In this document: positions 52,945-63,103 of the stretch, one piece after another
Layout: each line of letters starts with the position of its first letter
How positions within the stretch are numbered: the stretch's first letter is position 1
NCBI RefSeq assembly: GCF_905163445.1
Contig: NC_053199.1
Location: 16,943,501 to 17,007,500, forward strand
DNA: 64,000 nt
Origin: Pararge aegeria
Taxonomy: Eukaryota; Arthropoda; Insecta; Lepidoptera; Nymphalidae
Direction: 5' to 3'
Notes under the pieces: generated by a model
Told to the model about the DNA's origin: nothing
The model's database searches: none
Seen by the model: only the letters and a program-made list of their open reading frames with translations
Made by a program: the position numbers and the translations under genes

Positions 52945-53100
52945 TAAGTTTTATTTATTTATTCATTTGAACACTTTGTATGAAACACTTTGTACACAAA
53001 AAGAAAAATAAATGGTTAGGAAAAGAAGAAACTTAGAAATTAGGATTGAAAAGGCGGCCTTATCGCTTAGTAGCGATCTCCAGGCAACCTTACTTAGTTT
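52945..53100 (-). mobile_element. LINE 3' UTR, (GAAT)-tailed type
   Basis: TTATTTATTCATTTGAACAC, TTTGTATGAAACACTTTGTA, GGCGGCCTTATCGCTTAGTA, GCGATCTCCAGGCAACC. The conserved hairpin is intact (ATCGCT-ACTA-AGCGAT on the minus strand). It lies between the two copies of the local duplication. Confidence 0.7.
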
Positions 53101-53212
53101 TATTCTCCATGGAAATTAAAGCAAAGCACTCCAAAGCTTGTAGTTACTAAAACCAAAAATAGAAAAGCAATCACGCGAAACGATAAAAAGTGACCTTCGA
53201 ACCAACTTATAC

Positions 53213-53440
53213 GTTAAATCTTTATTGATTGCGGTTCGCAAGGATTGTCCAAGTACCTTCGGTAAATAATTTCGTAGGCAGAAAGCTAATCCCGCCCTTT
53301 CCCTCGACCTTTCGTTTGTTTCGACACTCCAAGCAGGTCGCAAGAAATACGGCCCTTGTGGGAAACAAAACTGATATTCGTGAGGATTTTTTGTGTTGGG
53401 AAATGTAGAGAAGTATTAAATTACTGGTAAATGTATTGTT
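53213..53440. repeat. Local direct duplication, copy 2
   Basis: Same order as 52.27 kb: TAAATCTTTATTGATTGCGG, GGTAAATAATTTCGTAGGCA, GAAAGCTAATCCCGCCC, TCGACCTTTCGTTTGTTTCG, AGCAGGTCGCAAGAAATACG, TCGTGAGGATTTTTTGTGTT. The minus strand of both copies can encode TNERSR.RAGLAF, but the frames diverge soon after, so coding is unlikely. Confidence 0.7.
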
Positions 53441-54349
53441 TGTAGTATTACATGTTGCTTTTTGAACCCTCCGGAGAGTACTGGAGCACTACTTACATAC
53501 TCAGAGATTTAACATTTTTCCGAGATGCCAACTGAAATTGAATATTTCTTTTTCTTCTGCTTTTTAAAGAAAGTAACAATATTTTATAGCACGTAAGTTT
53601 ATTCATTACTGTAAGTAACAAGGTCAAAATCTAGATATGACTTCGATTAAATGACGCTAAAAAAAATATCAAATCTAATGCGACTTGATGATTGAAAGGA
53701 GAAAAGGGAGAATTTTCTATCAGTTCACGTACATACATTGCTGAATTTTACTATATTACATTTTTTTTAGTTATTATAGTCCTTGACAAAAGCCTCCTTT
53801 AACGATTTTTATTATTCAATTATCTAAAATTTAAAAGATATAGGTGCGTGCCTGGGATTGAACTAACCACTAGGCTATCACCGCTTCAATGAAATAAGTT
53901 TATCAAAGTACTATTATTTTTGCTCACGAAATCCCCAATTTATCTCCTAGAGTTCTTCAAACAAAAACTATTCAGTGACTCGGTCGGAGTTTCTCAAAGG
54001 TATGACAAAAACAACGGGGTAAGGAAATTAGCTCCTCCGGGAGGACATCAAAGGTTCTATTAGCGGAGAGAGGACCCGTTTCCACGAACCTCGACGAGTG
54101 TTTTAATGGATTCCGATAGCTTTTATTTGTTTTTAAATGAGGGTGATTCTTTTCTATATTACTACTAATGTAAACTTCAATATTTTGAATTCATACTGAA
54201 GCAGCTCTATCATTTCTTCTTATCATAATATTTATTTTCACAACTGAAATGAAATTTATGTTTTATCAAAATGAAAATTCAGGCAACCCTAACACACAAA
54301 ATTTGATAAGTATGTAATGAGACTAATAGGCTTTGTCATTTTTAGGGGA
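53441..54349. other. Unassigned with a SINE-C head fragment at 53.84 kb
   Basis: ATAGGTGCGTGCCTGGGATT, GAACTAACCACTAGGCTATC, ACCGCTTC (53839-53887) is the reversed head of SINE-C. The rest has no known family. Confidence 0.5.
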
Positions 54350-54660
54350 CGACCTGCCTGGCGCAATGGTGACCGCTGTGAATTGAAGTAGGAGGTCCCG
54401 AGTTCGATTCCGAGCAGGGGCAATTTGGGAATTTATAATTGCTTAATTTTCTCTTGTCTGGTCTGGTGGGAGGTTTTGGCCGTGGCTAGTTACCACCCTA
54501 ATGACAAAGACTTGCCGCTGAGCGATTTGTGCGATAACGTGTAAATTCCGATTAGGGGTATGACTACCATACTGCCTAACAGGTTAGCCCGCTACCATCT
54601 TAGACACTTCATCACTTACCAGCTTGCAGTCAAGAACTAACTTGTAGTGGAATAAAAAAA
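54350..54660 (+). mobile_element. SINE-B copy, full length
   Basis: Reference copy for the family. Head: CCTGGCGCAATGGTGACCGC (A-box) and CCCGAGTTCGATTCCGAGCA (B-box). Body: TTGCTTAATTTTCTCTTGTC, GGCCGTGGCTAGTTACCACC, GACTTGCCGCTGAGCGATTT, GGTTAGCCCGCTACCATCTT. End: ACTTGTAGTGGAATAAAAAA. The internal pol III boxes mark it as tRNA-derived. Confidence 0.9.
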
Positions 54661-54817
54661 AGGGTTTTTTTAAATTCAATGGCTGGCTGACCCTGCAATC
54701 GCTCCTGTTGGTAAGTAACAAAGTCTTCTTAGTGTTTGTTTGTCTACATATTCTTTTTTTCATGATTATGTAACTTTTTTTGGTACTTAATAAATAAATA
54801 TACCTCCAAGCACAGTG

Positions 54818-55230
54818 CCTCATCATCATCATCATATCAACCGATAGACGTCTACTGCGGTAGGGAGTTCCAAATTCCACGGTTCTGTGCCGCTTGGATC
54901 CAGCGCCTACCTGCGACGCGCTTAATGTTGTCTGTCCACCTCATTGGGGGTCGACCAACGCTGCACTTACCAGTTCGGGGCTGCAATTCCAGCACCTTGG
55001 GACCCCAACGTCCATCGTTTCTCCGAACTATGTGCCCGGCCCAGACTCGCGACTCGTTGAGCTATGTCAGTAACTCTGGTACTTCTACGAATCTCCACAT
55101 TTCTGATTCGATCGCGTAGAGATACTCCGAGCATAGCTCTCTCCATCGCCCGCTTAGTGACACTGAGAGGCCCATATTTAACGACCATGTCTCAGAACCA
55201 TAGGTCATCGCTGGCAACACGCACTGACGC
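54818..55230 (-). pseudogene. RTE-clade LINE 3' end
   Basis: The minus strand keeps SVTKRAMERAMLGVSLRDRI, RSTRVTDIAQRVASLGRAHS in one frame (54967-55188), then shifts frame before RWTDNIKRVAGRRWIQAAQ-like and WNLELPYRSRRLS-like ends. The end at 54820 is the reversed (ATG)n tail. About 410 bp and 5'-truncated. Confidence 0.75.
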
Positions 55231-55264
55231 AGTGCCTAATGGGACTAGATTTACAACTCGTAGA

Positions 55265-55606
55265 GCTCATAATGATATCGACACATTACCGGCCAACTAG
55301 CTCGGGCCGGGCTCGGGTCTCCTCCCAAAATAAGAAGGGCTTAAGGCACGCTGGCCCAGCGTGGTGGCCACCTTATGTAATTGTGTAATTTTTATGTACC
55401 CATAACACTAGTTACGCTTACTTTAGGGCTAGATGGCGATGTGTGTATTGTCGTAGTATATTTATTTTTATTATTATTATTATAATTTATTTAAATTGCC
55501 TAAAAAACGCACATAACTTAGATAAGTTAGAGATGCGTGATGCGATTCTAACTCGCCCTCCGAAAGTGAAGTCGAAGTCCTACCCACTGGGCTATCACCG
55601 CTTTAA
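55265..55606 (-). mobile_element. SINE-C copy split by a SINE-A
   Basis: 55265-55378 holds the 3' body (CATTACCGGCCAACTAGCTC, GGGTCTCCTCCCAAAATAAG, GGCCCAGCGTGGTGG). 55496-55606 holds the first body part and head (TGCCTAAAAAACGCACATAA, GAGATGCGTGATGCGATTCT, CTACCCACTGGGCTATCACC). A 5'-truncated SINE-A lies between. Confidence 0.75.
55393..55490 (+). mobile_element. SINE-A 3' fragment nested in SINE-C
   Basis: TGTACCCATAACACTAGTTA, CGCTTACTTTAGGGCTAGAT, GGCGATGTGTGTATTGTCGT, AGTATATTTATTTTTATTAT. Only the 3' third is present, consistent with 5' truncation on insertion. Confidence 0.75.
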
Positions 55607-56204
55607 GATGTGGCTGTCGTTAAGCTCAGTCAGTTTTAATACAGATATTCGAGTAAGAGTACAGCGCACCAAACAAATATTGAGTGATTTCTAATCCAAC
55701 ACGTATAATTATAATTACTAGGTATATTACCCATCAATAGTTTAATATGATTAAACACGCATGACTGGCTAATGCTGAGCCGAATCAAGCCAAATCAATA
55801 TCGCTGTGTAAGCAATGTTACATTTGCAAATAGTTACAACATATTATGAGCAAATATTATATTATTAAGTACATACAATATTAACGTAAAACTTTTAGTA
55901 TTTCTTCATAGGTAAATAACCCTTAGATGTTTTTATCATAAACCCACTTCTTCTGTTCTAAACAGCAGTTATAGGAGAAAAAAAAAGAAATGGCAGAAAA
56001 ACTTACTTAACTTAATTTAAAAATGCACGTAACTCTGAAAAGATAGATGTCTATTCCGGGGATTGAATTCGGTTCTCCCGAAAGAGAGGCTACCAAAAAA
56101 AATAATTCTAAATTAATGTATTCAAGAAAGTTTACTTCATAAGCACTTTTGGAACTACCGCCTGGCTGTTTTATTAATAAAGATTTTTTTAAATTTTATT
56201 ATTG
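55607..56204. other. Unassigned with a SINE-C head at 56.02-56.09 kb
   Basis: AATGCACGTAACTCTGAAAA, TAGATGTCTATTCCGGGGAT, TGAATTCGGTTCTCCCGAAA is the reversed SINE-C head. The remainder is AT-rich and unassigned. Confidence 0.45.
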
Positions 56205-56270
56205 TATTAGTACCTACCGAGAAGGAGCCGGCAAGAAACTGGAAAGTTGCTCTTTACCAAAATTAACGAT
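56205..56270 (-). repeat. LINE family 1, 3' UTR fragment
   Basis: CTACCGAGAAGGAGCCGGCA, AGAAACTGGAAAGTTGCTCT, TTACCAAAATTAACGATC is the reversed 38.7 kb UTR. Confidence 0.65.
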
Positions 56271-56360
56271 CATTTTACTATCTTGCGGAAGATGAGACAA
56301 CGACTAAGCTAGGTCATTAAGTAACCTTATATCTGGGCTGTCGCCGGTTCTTTGAACCGA

Positions 56361-56424
56361 CTACCCCTAAATAAGGTAAGGGCTTTCGGCATCCCTTGAA
56401 AGCCCTTACCTTATTTAGGGGTAG
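56361..56424. repeat. Perfect palindrome, 27-bp arms
   Basis: Arms 56361-56387 and 56398-56424 are perfectly complementary around a 10-base loop; the left arm begins CTACCCCTAAATAAGGTAAG. The outer part GGGGTAGT is repeated once more at 56430-56438. It separates a reversed family 1 UTR from a forward family 2 tail. Confidence 0.95.
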
Positions 56425-56439
56425 TACCTAGGGGTAGTG

Positions 56440-56490
56440 TCTGTGATAGGTCTACATAAACACAAACTTTTTGAATTTGAACTTGTAGTA
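56440..56490 (+). repeat. LINE family 2, terminal fragment
   Basis: GTGTCTGTGATAGGTCTACA, TAAACACAAACTTTTTGAAT, TTGAACTTG matches the end at 13.18-13.22 kb. Confidence 0.55.
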
Positions 56491-57767
56491 ATGTTTTCAC
56501 TGCGCATGTTTACATATTTATTTCGAGATATATTTACTTTACTTATTCACATTTAGTTTTTATATACAGATGGTGTTTAAATTCGGTTTTGTTATTATTA
56601 TACTTTTGAGTTTAGTAGGTAGTCTTACTTTTATTTTTGTTTTTTATCTTAGCTTAACTTGTATTTTTTTAATTTTTAATATAGGTATGATCATGTTATC
56701 GCTAAGATGGCATTTTGTTGTATCCTCTCAATGCATGGCGTATGTAGCACAATGCTGAACTGGCACCGTTTTCTAGGTTGTGTCACACATAGCATATGTG
56801 GTATCACAGACAAAGTAACATGTGGCACAATGTTTAAATTATATATTTTTTACTACCCACTACGTTATGCCCTTCTGTAAAATCTTCATCATTAATTACC
56901 CAGTCCATAGACACGTAGACAAAGATACGTTTTTTTATTTATTTTTATTTTATTTTATTTTATTTATTAAGGCCCAAACAGTATACTTAATACTTCAAAT
57001 TAGTACAAAGAAAATAACACATACACCAATTAAGTAGCCGCTAATAAATCTAACGAAATACATTAAAATTGACAGCAAACTTATAACATAATTATGAAAC
57101 TTTAAAATATGTATAAACACATATTATTGACAGAGATAATGTAAATAAGGGAATACCCTTATTAACAATATCCATCCAATCCAAGTGGATATGTGAAAAT
57201 GTGAAAACGTTAGACCTCCCTTTTTTTTATTAATCATAAAGAATATAAATATTATAAACTTATGCTAAGTATATCGGCTCATCTCAAACCACACAGGCTT
57301 TATGTGATGAGCCAAAATGATTGTTTAGTTTTGAAACTGTAATAATAAACCTAAATAAGTCATCGCAAGTTTATGATTACAACTATATATAGATAGCATG
57401 TAGGAGGGAATTGTAATAAGAAAAATAGGATTTACAACGTGTTAACAAATTGGAAGAATATTCAAATACACATGTGAATAAACATTTGCTCATGGCTCGC
57501 TCAGTAGGAAATGGGAACTGGGGAGGTATACTTTGTCAATACACTTCGATGTCTCGCCTCGTTCCAACCGATTTGAGTCGAACGATGATGGAACTTGTTC
57601 GAGTGGAATGGATTTTAAATTTCTGTTAGAAGTACGGATTCCTATAATGCGGATTAAAAGAGGCTTCGCCGCTTAGCTGAGCTTACTTGTTCAACGTGAA
57701 TATAAGTGTGAATGGAATCCTCTTTCCAAATGTGGATATTTTTTGAAATAATTTTGCGTTTCATTGT
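56491..57767. other. No gene or repeat recognised
   Basis: Very AT-rich. Two frames of 62 and 71 codons are rich in Phe, Leu and Ile, as poly-T-rich DNA gives; no family is recognised. Confidence 0.4.
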
Positions 57768-57990
57768 TTTCTCGGTCTAGTGGCTAGCATGTTCAAAAGC
57801 GGATCACGAAGGCCTGAGTTCGAATCAAATGTTTGGCACGAATTTGGTTTTTCTGATAAAAGCTCGGAGTTAAGAAATCGACGTTTTCAATGCTTCTTAA
57901 GCCCACCAACCCGGTGGCTCATTTCTCCCCTGAGAGAGGGCCTGTGGGTTGGTAAAATAATAATAATAATTATTATTTTATTTCGAGTAC
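57768..57990 (+). mobile_element. SINE-D copy, tRNA-derived
   Basis: Head TCGGTCTAGTGGCTAGCATG (A-box region) and GGCCTGAGTTCGAATCAAAT (B-box), then CCCACCAACCCGGTGGCTCA, CCTGAGAGAGGGCCTGTGGG, TTGG and a (TAA)n tail. The phrase CCACCAACCCG... with a GAGAG..GGCCT stem is known from an abundant lepidopteran SINE; this copy is decayed in the middle. Confidence 0.65.
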
Positions 57991-59258
57991 CTTATAGGCT
58001 CAATTAAAAGTAAAAGTAAAATACTTAGAATTATAAAAGTGATGTTTCTCCTCTAACTTTCACCCATCCACAGCGTAGTCCCTAGTAGCGTCACAAACGC
58101 TTTAGTGTTAATCTTTTATATGGATTGTAGTACTTTAAGTGACTCTTTCCTGAATATTACCGGTAGAACTTAGAAATAAGCTTTTATAAGCTCCATCGTG
58201 AATTGCATAACATTCCAGTTATGTAATTATACAATAATAGTGGAGCGCTTACTATAAAACAAGCTGAACACCGTGGCTTCATGTGCGTAGTATTTCTAGA
58301 TTCCTATGAAATACCAAGCGAACCATATAAAATGTCATTCCAAACTAGACAGATATAGGTATTTTATTATTTAATTTCTAAAACTATATATGTTTAATAC
58401 CATACCATTACCACCATACCATTTATTGTATAGGCATCCGATTTAAACGCTTCCAGGCTAAGTGCGTCAGCTTCTTTTTAAAATTAAATTGCAATTTTAG
58501 GAATTTGTTATTTGTAATTTTTTTAAGTTATTTTATTGAATAGTTTCAAGAAATAATCATAATAATATTTGACTTAGCGCGAGTGTGTGCGCTAAATACA
58601 CAACCATTGTTGATATTTAAGATGTGACTTTGAGAGTAGGTGAGTAAATTAATAATTATCTAAATACCTTCAGTTTTAAGATATTGTTTGACAATTGCCT
58701 ATAACAGTAAATAATAAACTGAATACCTCCTGCTTCTGATTTATGTTAACCGTGTAGTTTTTACAAGTGAAATCTGGCTGGTGAAATCTGGTTTATTTTC
58801 AAATTCGCAAGATTTACTGAAGAGGGTTGTAACGCCAAAGGAATTCAGCACTATATTTTTCCGTTGGAAAAATTTGCGAATTTCGTATTATTTTCCACAA
58901 TTTTCGAGCTCGCAATCATATCAATCAGTCAAGCAGTTCAAGAGTACAGCAACGTCCCTCCCACACGTTAGCTAAATTAGGCATCATAAACGTAAAGTGC
59001 GTCAATAAAATAATATTACAGCAAAGAGGGGAACAAATCAACGACCCGTGTAGAGTTACCCACTTTCTTAACTCCCTTTGTAATTTATTACGTGCTTTAT
59101 TTTAAGGTCCCTGCTAATTTTAGCACGTAAATAACCATACCATACCATACCATATTTAAAAGACAAATTTGATAACCTAAGCCTCAAAATATATATATAA
59201 AATTAGACTTGTTTACTTTGCGCGTATGAAAGTCATAGTGTGATGTCTTACAGGATCA
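57991..59258. other. Unassigned with an (ACCAT)n run at 59134-59153
   Basis: A pentamer run CCATACCATACCATACC occurs at 59.13 kb, with a related looser run at 58.40 kb (CATACCATTACCACCATACC). No coding evidence. Confidence 0.45.
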
Positions 59259-59912
59259 TATTATAGGGCAAAGCTGCTGATATTGAAACTATATTCCTAT
59301 TGCAGAAAAGAGCTGTACGGTCAATATATAAACTTAAATCACGTGAATCCCTTCGTGAAAATTTTAAAGATATAGGTATCCTTACGGTAGCCTCACAATA
59401 TATTTATAACAATATAGTATTTGTAAGACAACATATAAGTCTTTATATACAAAAAGTGGATATAAACAGTCGACTTACAAGAAATGGTCATAAATTAGTG
59501 ACATCTGCATAACATCTGCGAAAGGTGCAGAAGTCATTTGTGGGATTGAGTATACGCTTTTATAATATGATTCCTTAGGTAATTTTGGACCTACCAATGC
59601 ATAAGTTTAAAGAATGTGTTAAAACACATTTATTACAGCGAGGTTATAATACAATTGACGAATTTCTTAATGACAAGGTTACTTGGAAGCATACGGCTCC
59701 GCTTTCATCTCTCGCAAGATAGAAAAATGAATTTTAAAATGTAAATTGTTGATATTGGAAAAGAGCAACTGCTGAGTTTCTTGCCGGCTTCTTCTCGGTA
59801 GAATCTGCCTTCCGAACCGGTGGTAGAGTCACACAGACAGACTTGACGTAACAAAAGTGCTTATATTAGACCTACTTTAAATAAATGAATTTTGAATTTT
59901 TTGAATTTTGAA
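59259..59912 (+). pseudogene. LINE family 1, 5'-truncated copy
   Basis: Matches 38213-38870 throughout: GGCAAAGCTGCTGATATTGA, then a frame with QKRAVRSIYKLKSRESLREN (59300-59359), NNIVFVRQHISLY and RLTRNGHKLV that stops at TAA 59510-59512, where the first copy reads a sense codon; a second stop (TAG, near 59577) follows. The end of ORF2 (FLNDKVTWKH-like) and the 3' UTR are present, ending TGAATTTTTTGAATTTTGAA. Its few differences from the 34.6-38.9 kb LINE suggest both are from the same family and of moderate age. Confidence 0.9.
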
Positions 59913-60007
59913 TATAGGGTATCTATTCAATGAACTCCTGCCTACTCTTACATATCTTGATTCCGTTGGTTTATCTTTCACGCAACAACTTTTATATGTA
60001 TACGTGT

Positions 60008-60345
60008 ATAAGTCAAAGACAAAGTCAAAAATATCGTTATTCAAGTAAGCCCATAGATGGCACTCATGATGTTACATAAAAATTTTGTACATGGGAGGGA
60101 AATGATAGCGATAGATCCGTAAACTTAAAAATAAAGCTACTCGTACGAGGGTTTCAAACGTGGTCTACGAAGAAGCCAACAAAAAACTTAACCGGATGTT
60201 ATTTTTTATTTTCACATTGTGATTTAAAATAATTAGAAGAACAACCTGGTTAAGGGAATAATTTACATCCAAGCTTTTTTATCGGTTACGCAAACCTTCA
60301 TAATATAATTGGACTTCTCTATAAGCTTACGTTTAATACAAACAT
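60008..60345 (-). mobile_element. LINE family 2, 3' end
   Basis: TCAAAGACAAAGTCAAAAAT, CAAGTAAGCCCATAGATGGC, ACTCGTACGAGGGTTTCAAA, ACTTAACCGGATG, CCAAGCTTTTTTATCGGTTA, CGCAAACCTTCATAATATAA, ATAAGCTTACGTTTAATACA correspond to the family 2 UTR and the reversed 'KRKLI..YY..DY..DKKAW' codons. Confidence 0.65.
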
Positions 60346-61639
60346 TGAAAAACATTCCTGTGTCCCTACTTATTTACATGTTTAAGAAGGGACACAAGTA
60401 CACGCAGGCAAAACCAAGCTAGTAAGAAAGATTTTTTCATAAAGAATCGCCCCAGCCTTAGATACACAATAAAGATATTTAAACTGATTTATAGCAGCAG
60501 CGTAATGCCAGTAATTGGCCGCACGGGCGCAATATATCCGGCATAACCATACCAGAATCATAAAGGCCGAGGCAATATATCACACCAAGGAAAGAGTTCG
60601 CATAAGAGAATCCCCTATCCGAACCGCCATTCATTTAGAGTAACATACATAATACATCGCATTTCACTAGGAACAATTCTTCATTCGGAATCACGTTTAA
60701 ATATTCCCTCTAAAGCCCGCAGGAAGTCTCGCGGAGATATCTCGAGGAGCCGCTCGAACAAAAGTAACTCGCAACCAGATTTAATAATATATAATGTCGC
60801 TTCCACAGCGTGCGGTGAATGGATGTAATTTTTATTCGAAATGCGAGTTCGTAGCAAACATGTTGTTACTTCGGCTAAAATGTAATTTGCGATACTGCGC
60901 CACTCTGTGTGTACATAGGTCGTTTGCACACTTGTACGCTGACACGGACCCAAAGCCCACCGCAGAGGTGCGAACATCCCAACGAAATAGCCCCAGCGCT
61001 GGACAGATCACAGGGCGTCCACCACTTCTAAAAGTCTTTCAATCACCCCCGACAGCAAGACAACGCGCAGGTACGAGTGGTGAAATCGATTACGCGATTG
61101 GACATCACCCCTGCACGTGAGGGCGACTTCGCTGACGGTGACGCGGGGAGTAAAACTGACACGGCAAACCAGCAGGCTTAAAACCTGTGACGGCGGGCAT
61201 TAGTCCATGAAATAAAAAGGGCTAAAATAAATTTGACCAGGGCAGCATAGCTTTCCTGTCCTGTCCTCGAAGCACTTACCCCTAACTAGCCTGACTTGGA
61301 ATGCGACCGCAATGAAAAAAAAATTGCACGTTGACAAGGTGAATAATCAGCTCAAGCGATCGAAGGACGTGTGCGGTCAGCTTTAACCTGGCATGTATAT
61401 AGCACATGTAGGCACTCCATTCGGATCTCGCTTCAACTACAAAGGAACCTATTTCTTTTATTACTCTTTTGTGGAACATTAAACGTAAAAAGTCGCGGAG
61501 CCACATCCACGATGTTTGCTAAACGTTAATCCTTTCAACCAAAAAGTAATTTTAGTGAAACCGGTTGACTTGCCAATCCATTATGTTATAAAATAATACA
61601 GTTGGGATTTAATTTTATTACTAACGAGACCAGTCGGCG
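60346..61639. other. Unassigned; GC-richer stretch at 60.70-61.20 kb
   Basis: Overlapping frames of 98 codons (minus, 60681-60977) and 108 codons (plus, 60794-61120) come from the same GC-richer DNA; neither resembles a known family. CAG|GTACGAGT at 61069 has the look of a splice donor, which alone is not evidence of an exon. It does not match any repeat in the window, so it is one of the few candidates for unique host sequence. Confidence 0.3.
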
Positions 61640-61732
61640 TAGGGGAACATGCAACATACATCGCCTACCCTACACTCATGCATGCACGTGTTAGGAAATA
61701 GGGAATTACAGCACTTTATCTATGATAAACCC
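61640..61732 (+). repeat. Repeat K, left block
   Basis: GTGTTAGGAAATAGGGAATT, ACAGCACTTTATCTATGATA, AAC (61688-61730) equals the reverse complement of 1109-1151 with a single mismatch. Upstream, GAGACCAGTCGGCGTAGGGG and CGCCTACCCTACACTCATGC may belong to the same unit but are not shared with 1 kb. Confidence 0.6.
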
Positions 61733-62639
61733 GATGATTATATTAAATATATCAACAAATAATAGTTTGTATACTCATTGATAATGTATTGAAAATAGAA
61801 TAATGGACTTTAGTAAACTGTCAAATAAAAGTATAGGATCTATGGCGGGAGACGCGAGTTTGACAAGTTAGATTGGCGGCAAAGAAAAGTGAGGGGGGAT
61901 TTAAAAATGAATTAATTAAGAAAAGAAGATTAAGTAAAGTATTGTGGATAGAACGTTACAAATTGGGAATAGATGATTTATAATAGAAACGACATACTTA
62001 ACGAAATATTGTTGTGGCAAAACAAGAGTCGTATATACTGGTGATGGAGTTATAAGTTGTTAAAAGTTGTTGGTACTATGGTTGTACCTGATGTAGCATC
62101 AGATAAGTATATCTCTTATATCCTTTGGGTTATTCAGGTATCATATATGGAGCCCTAGCATTATTTCATACAGATAGCCTATGTAGCAGAGGTTGCTCTA
62201 TACAAACAATTTGTTTCAAAAGTCCTGATGTTATAAGTGATCATAGTAGTTATGTTTGACCTGTCTTATATGTCTTGTATCAAAGGGCCTAGCGTTATAA
62301 CATTTGATAATGTTGTAATTGTGTTTATAAGCCTTGCTTTAATTGATTGAATAAAAGAGCAACGGTAGAGTTTCTTGCCAGTGGTCTTCTCTGCCGAAGA
62401 CAGCATTCCGAACTGGTAGTAGAGTCATTCGAAGGTAACAAGTAATATGAATTATAGAGAAGCCTAATATACAGTATTAGAGTCAGTCTAGTTGTTTTAT
62501 TTCACTCCTTGGGAAGTCAGGTTTATAGAGTACCGACCCACAACACTGCTCTAAAGCAGGTTGGTGGGCTTTAATGATGTCTTTTATAAAATGAATACTT
62601 TAATATGAGAAACTAGGTATTTAGCTTCAATAATACTGT
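61733..62639. other. Sequence separating the two repeat K blocks
   Basis: About 0.9 kb that is absent from the copy at 1 kb. It includes a family 1 LINE UTR fragment at 62.35 kb and a scrap resembling the end of SINE-D (GCTCTAAAGCAGGTTGGTGG at 62.55 kb). No coding frame of interest. Whether it is one insertion or several cannot be told. Confidence 0.4.
62345..62445 (+). repeat. LINE family 1, 3' UTR fragment
   Basis: AATAAAAGAGCAACGGTAGA, GTTTCTTGCCAGTGGTCTTC, TCTGCCGAAGACAGCATTCC, GAACTGGTAGTAGAGTC follows the 38.72 kb UTR with many changes. Confidence 0.6.
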
Positions 62640-62675
62640 TAATTAATGAAAGATCTAAGTGCCATCCTGAACATT
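62640..62675 (+). repeat. Repeat K, right block
   Basis: TAATTAATGAAAGATCTAAG, TGCCATCCTGAACATT equals the reverse complement of 1071-1106 with one mismatch. Confidence 0.65.
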
Positions 62676-63103
62676 GTTGGTATTGAAGTGAATATCTGAA
62701 TACCTGGGTCTTCCATTTTCTATATTTTTTTAGCATCAGAAGTGGGATCCTATTCATGTCCAATTTATGCCTTTCTCTAATGCAGATTTACTTTTTTTTA
62801 GAACCATCCCGTCAAATGTGGACATAGTAAAGAGTTTGATGTTTTTAATGATGCCTCAACTTTTTGCTGCTATGTGCTGAAACAGAAACACTCTGAAGAC
62901 AAAGAACCATGCTTGTTGAAATTCTATATAAGGATATGTGGTCCGGAGAACCAATTGATGTGATATTTTTAATTTTTATTTTTGTTGTTTCTACTTTGCA
63001 AAGATAGTACTTATTATTTGAAACTGGTATGGCCTAGTGGCTCTTTTTTACTTGGAGTCAAAAATAGATTTGATTTATATTTGTTTTGTTTGTTATAAAC
63101 CAA
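62676..63103. other. No gene or repeat recognised
   Basis: AT-rich, no match found. Confidence 0.4.

Noticed and set aside
56570..57037. Small hydrophobic peptides from two frames
   Set aside because: Composition is what T-rich DNA produces; no start context, no homologous pattern.
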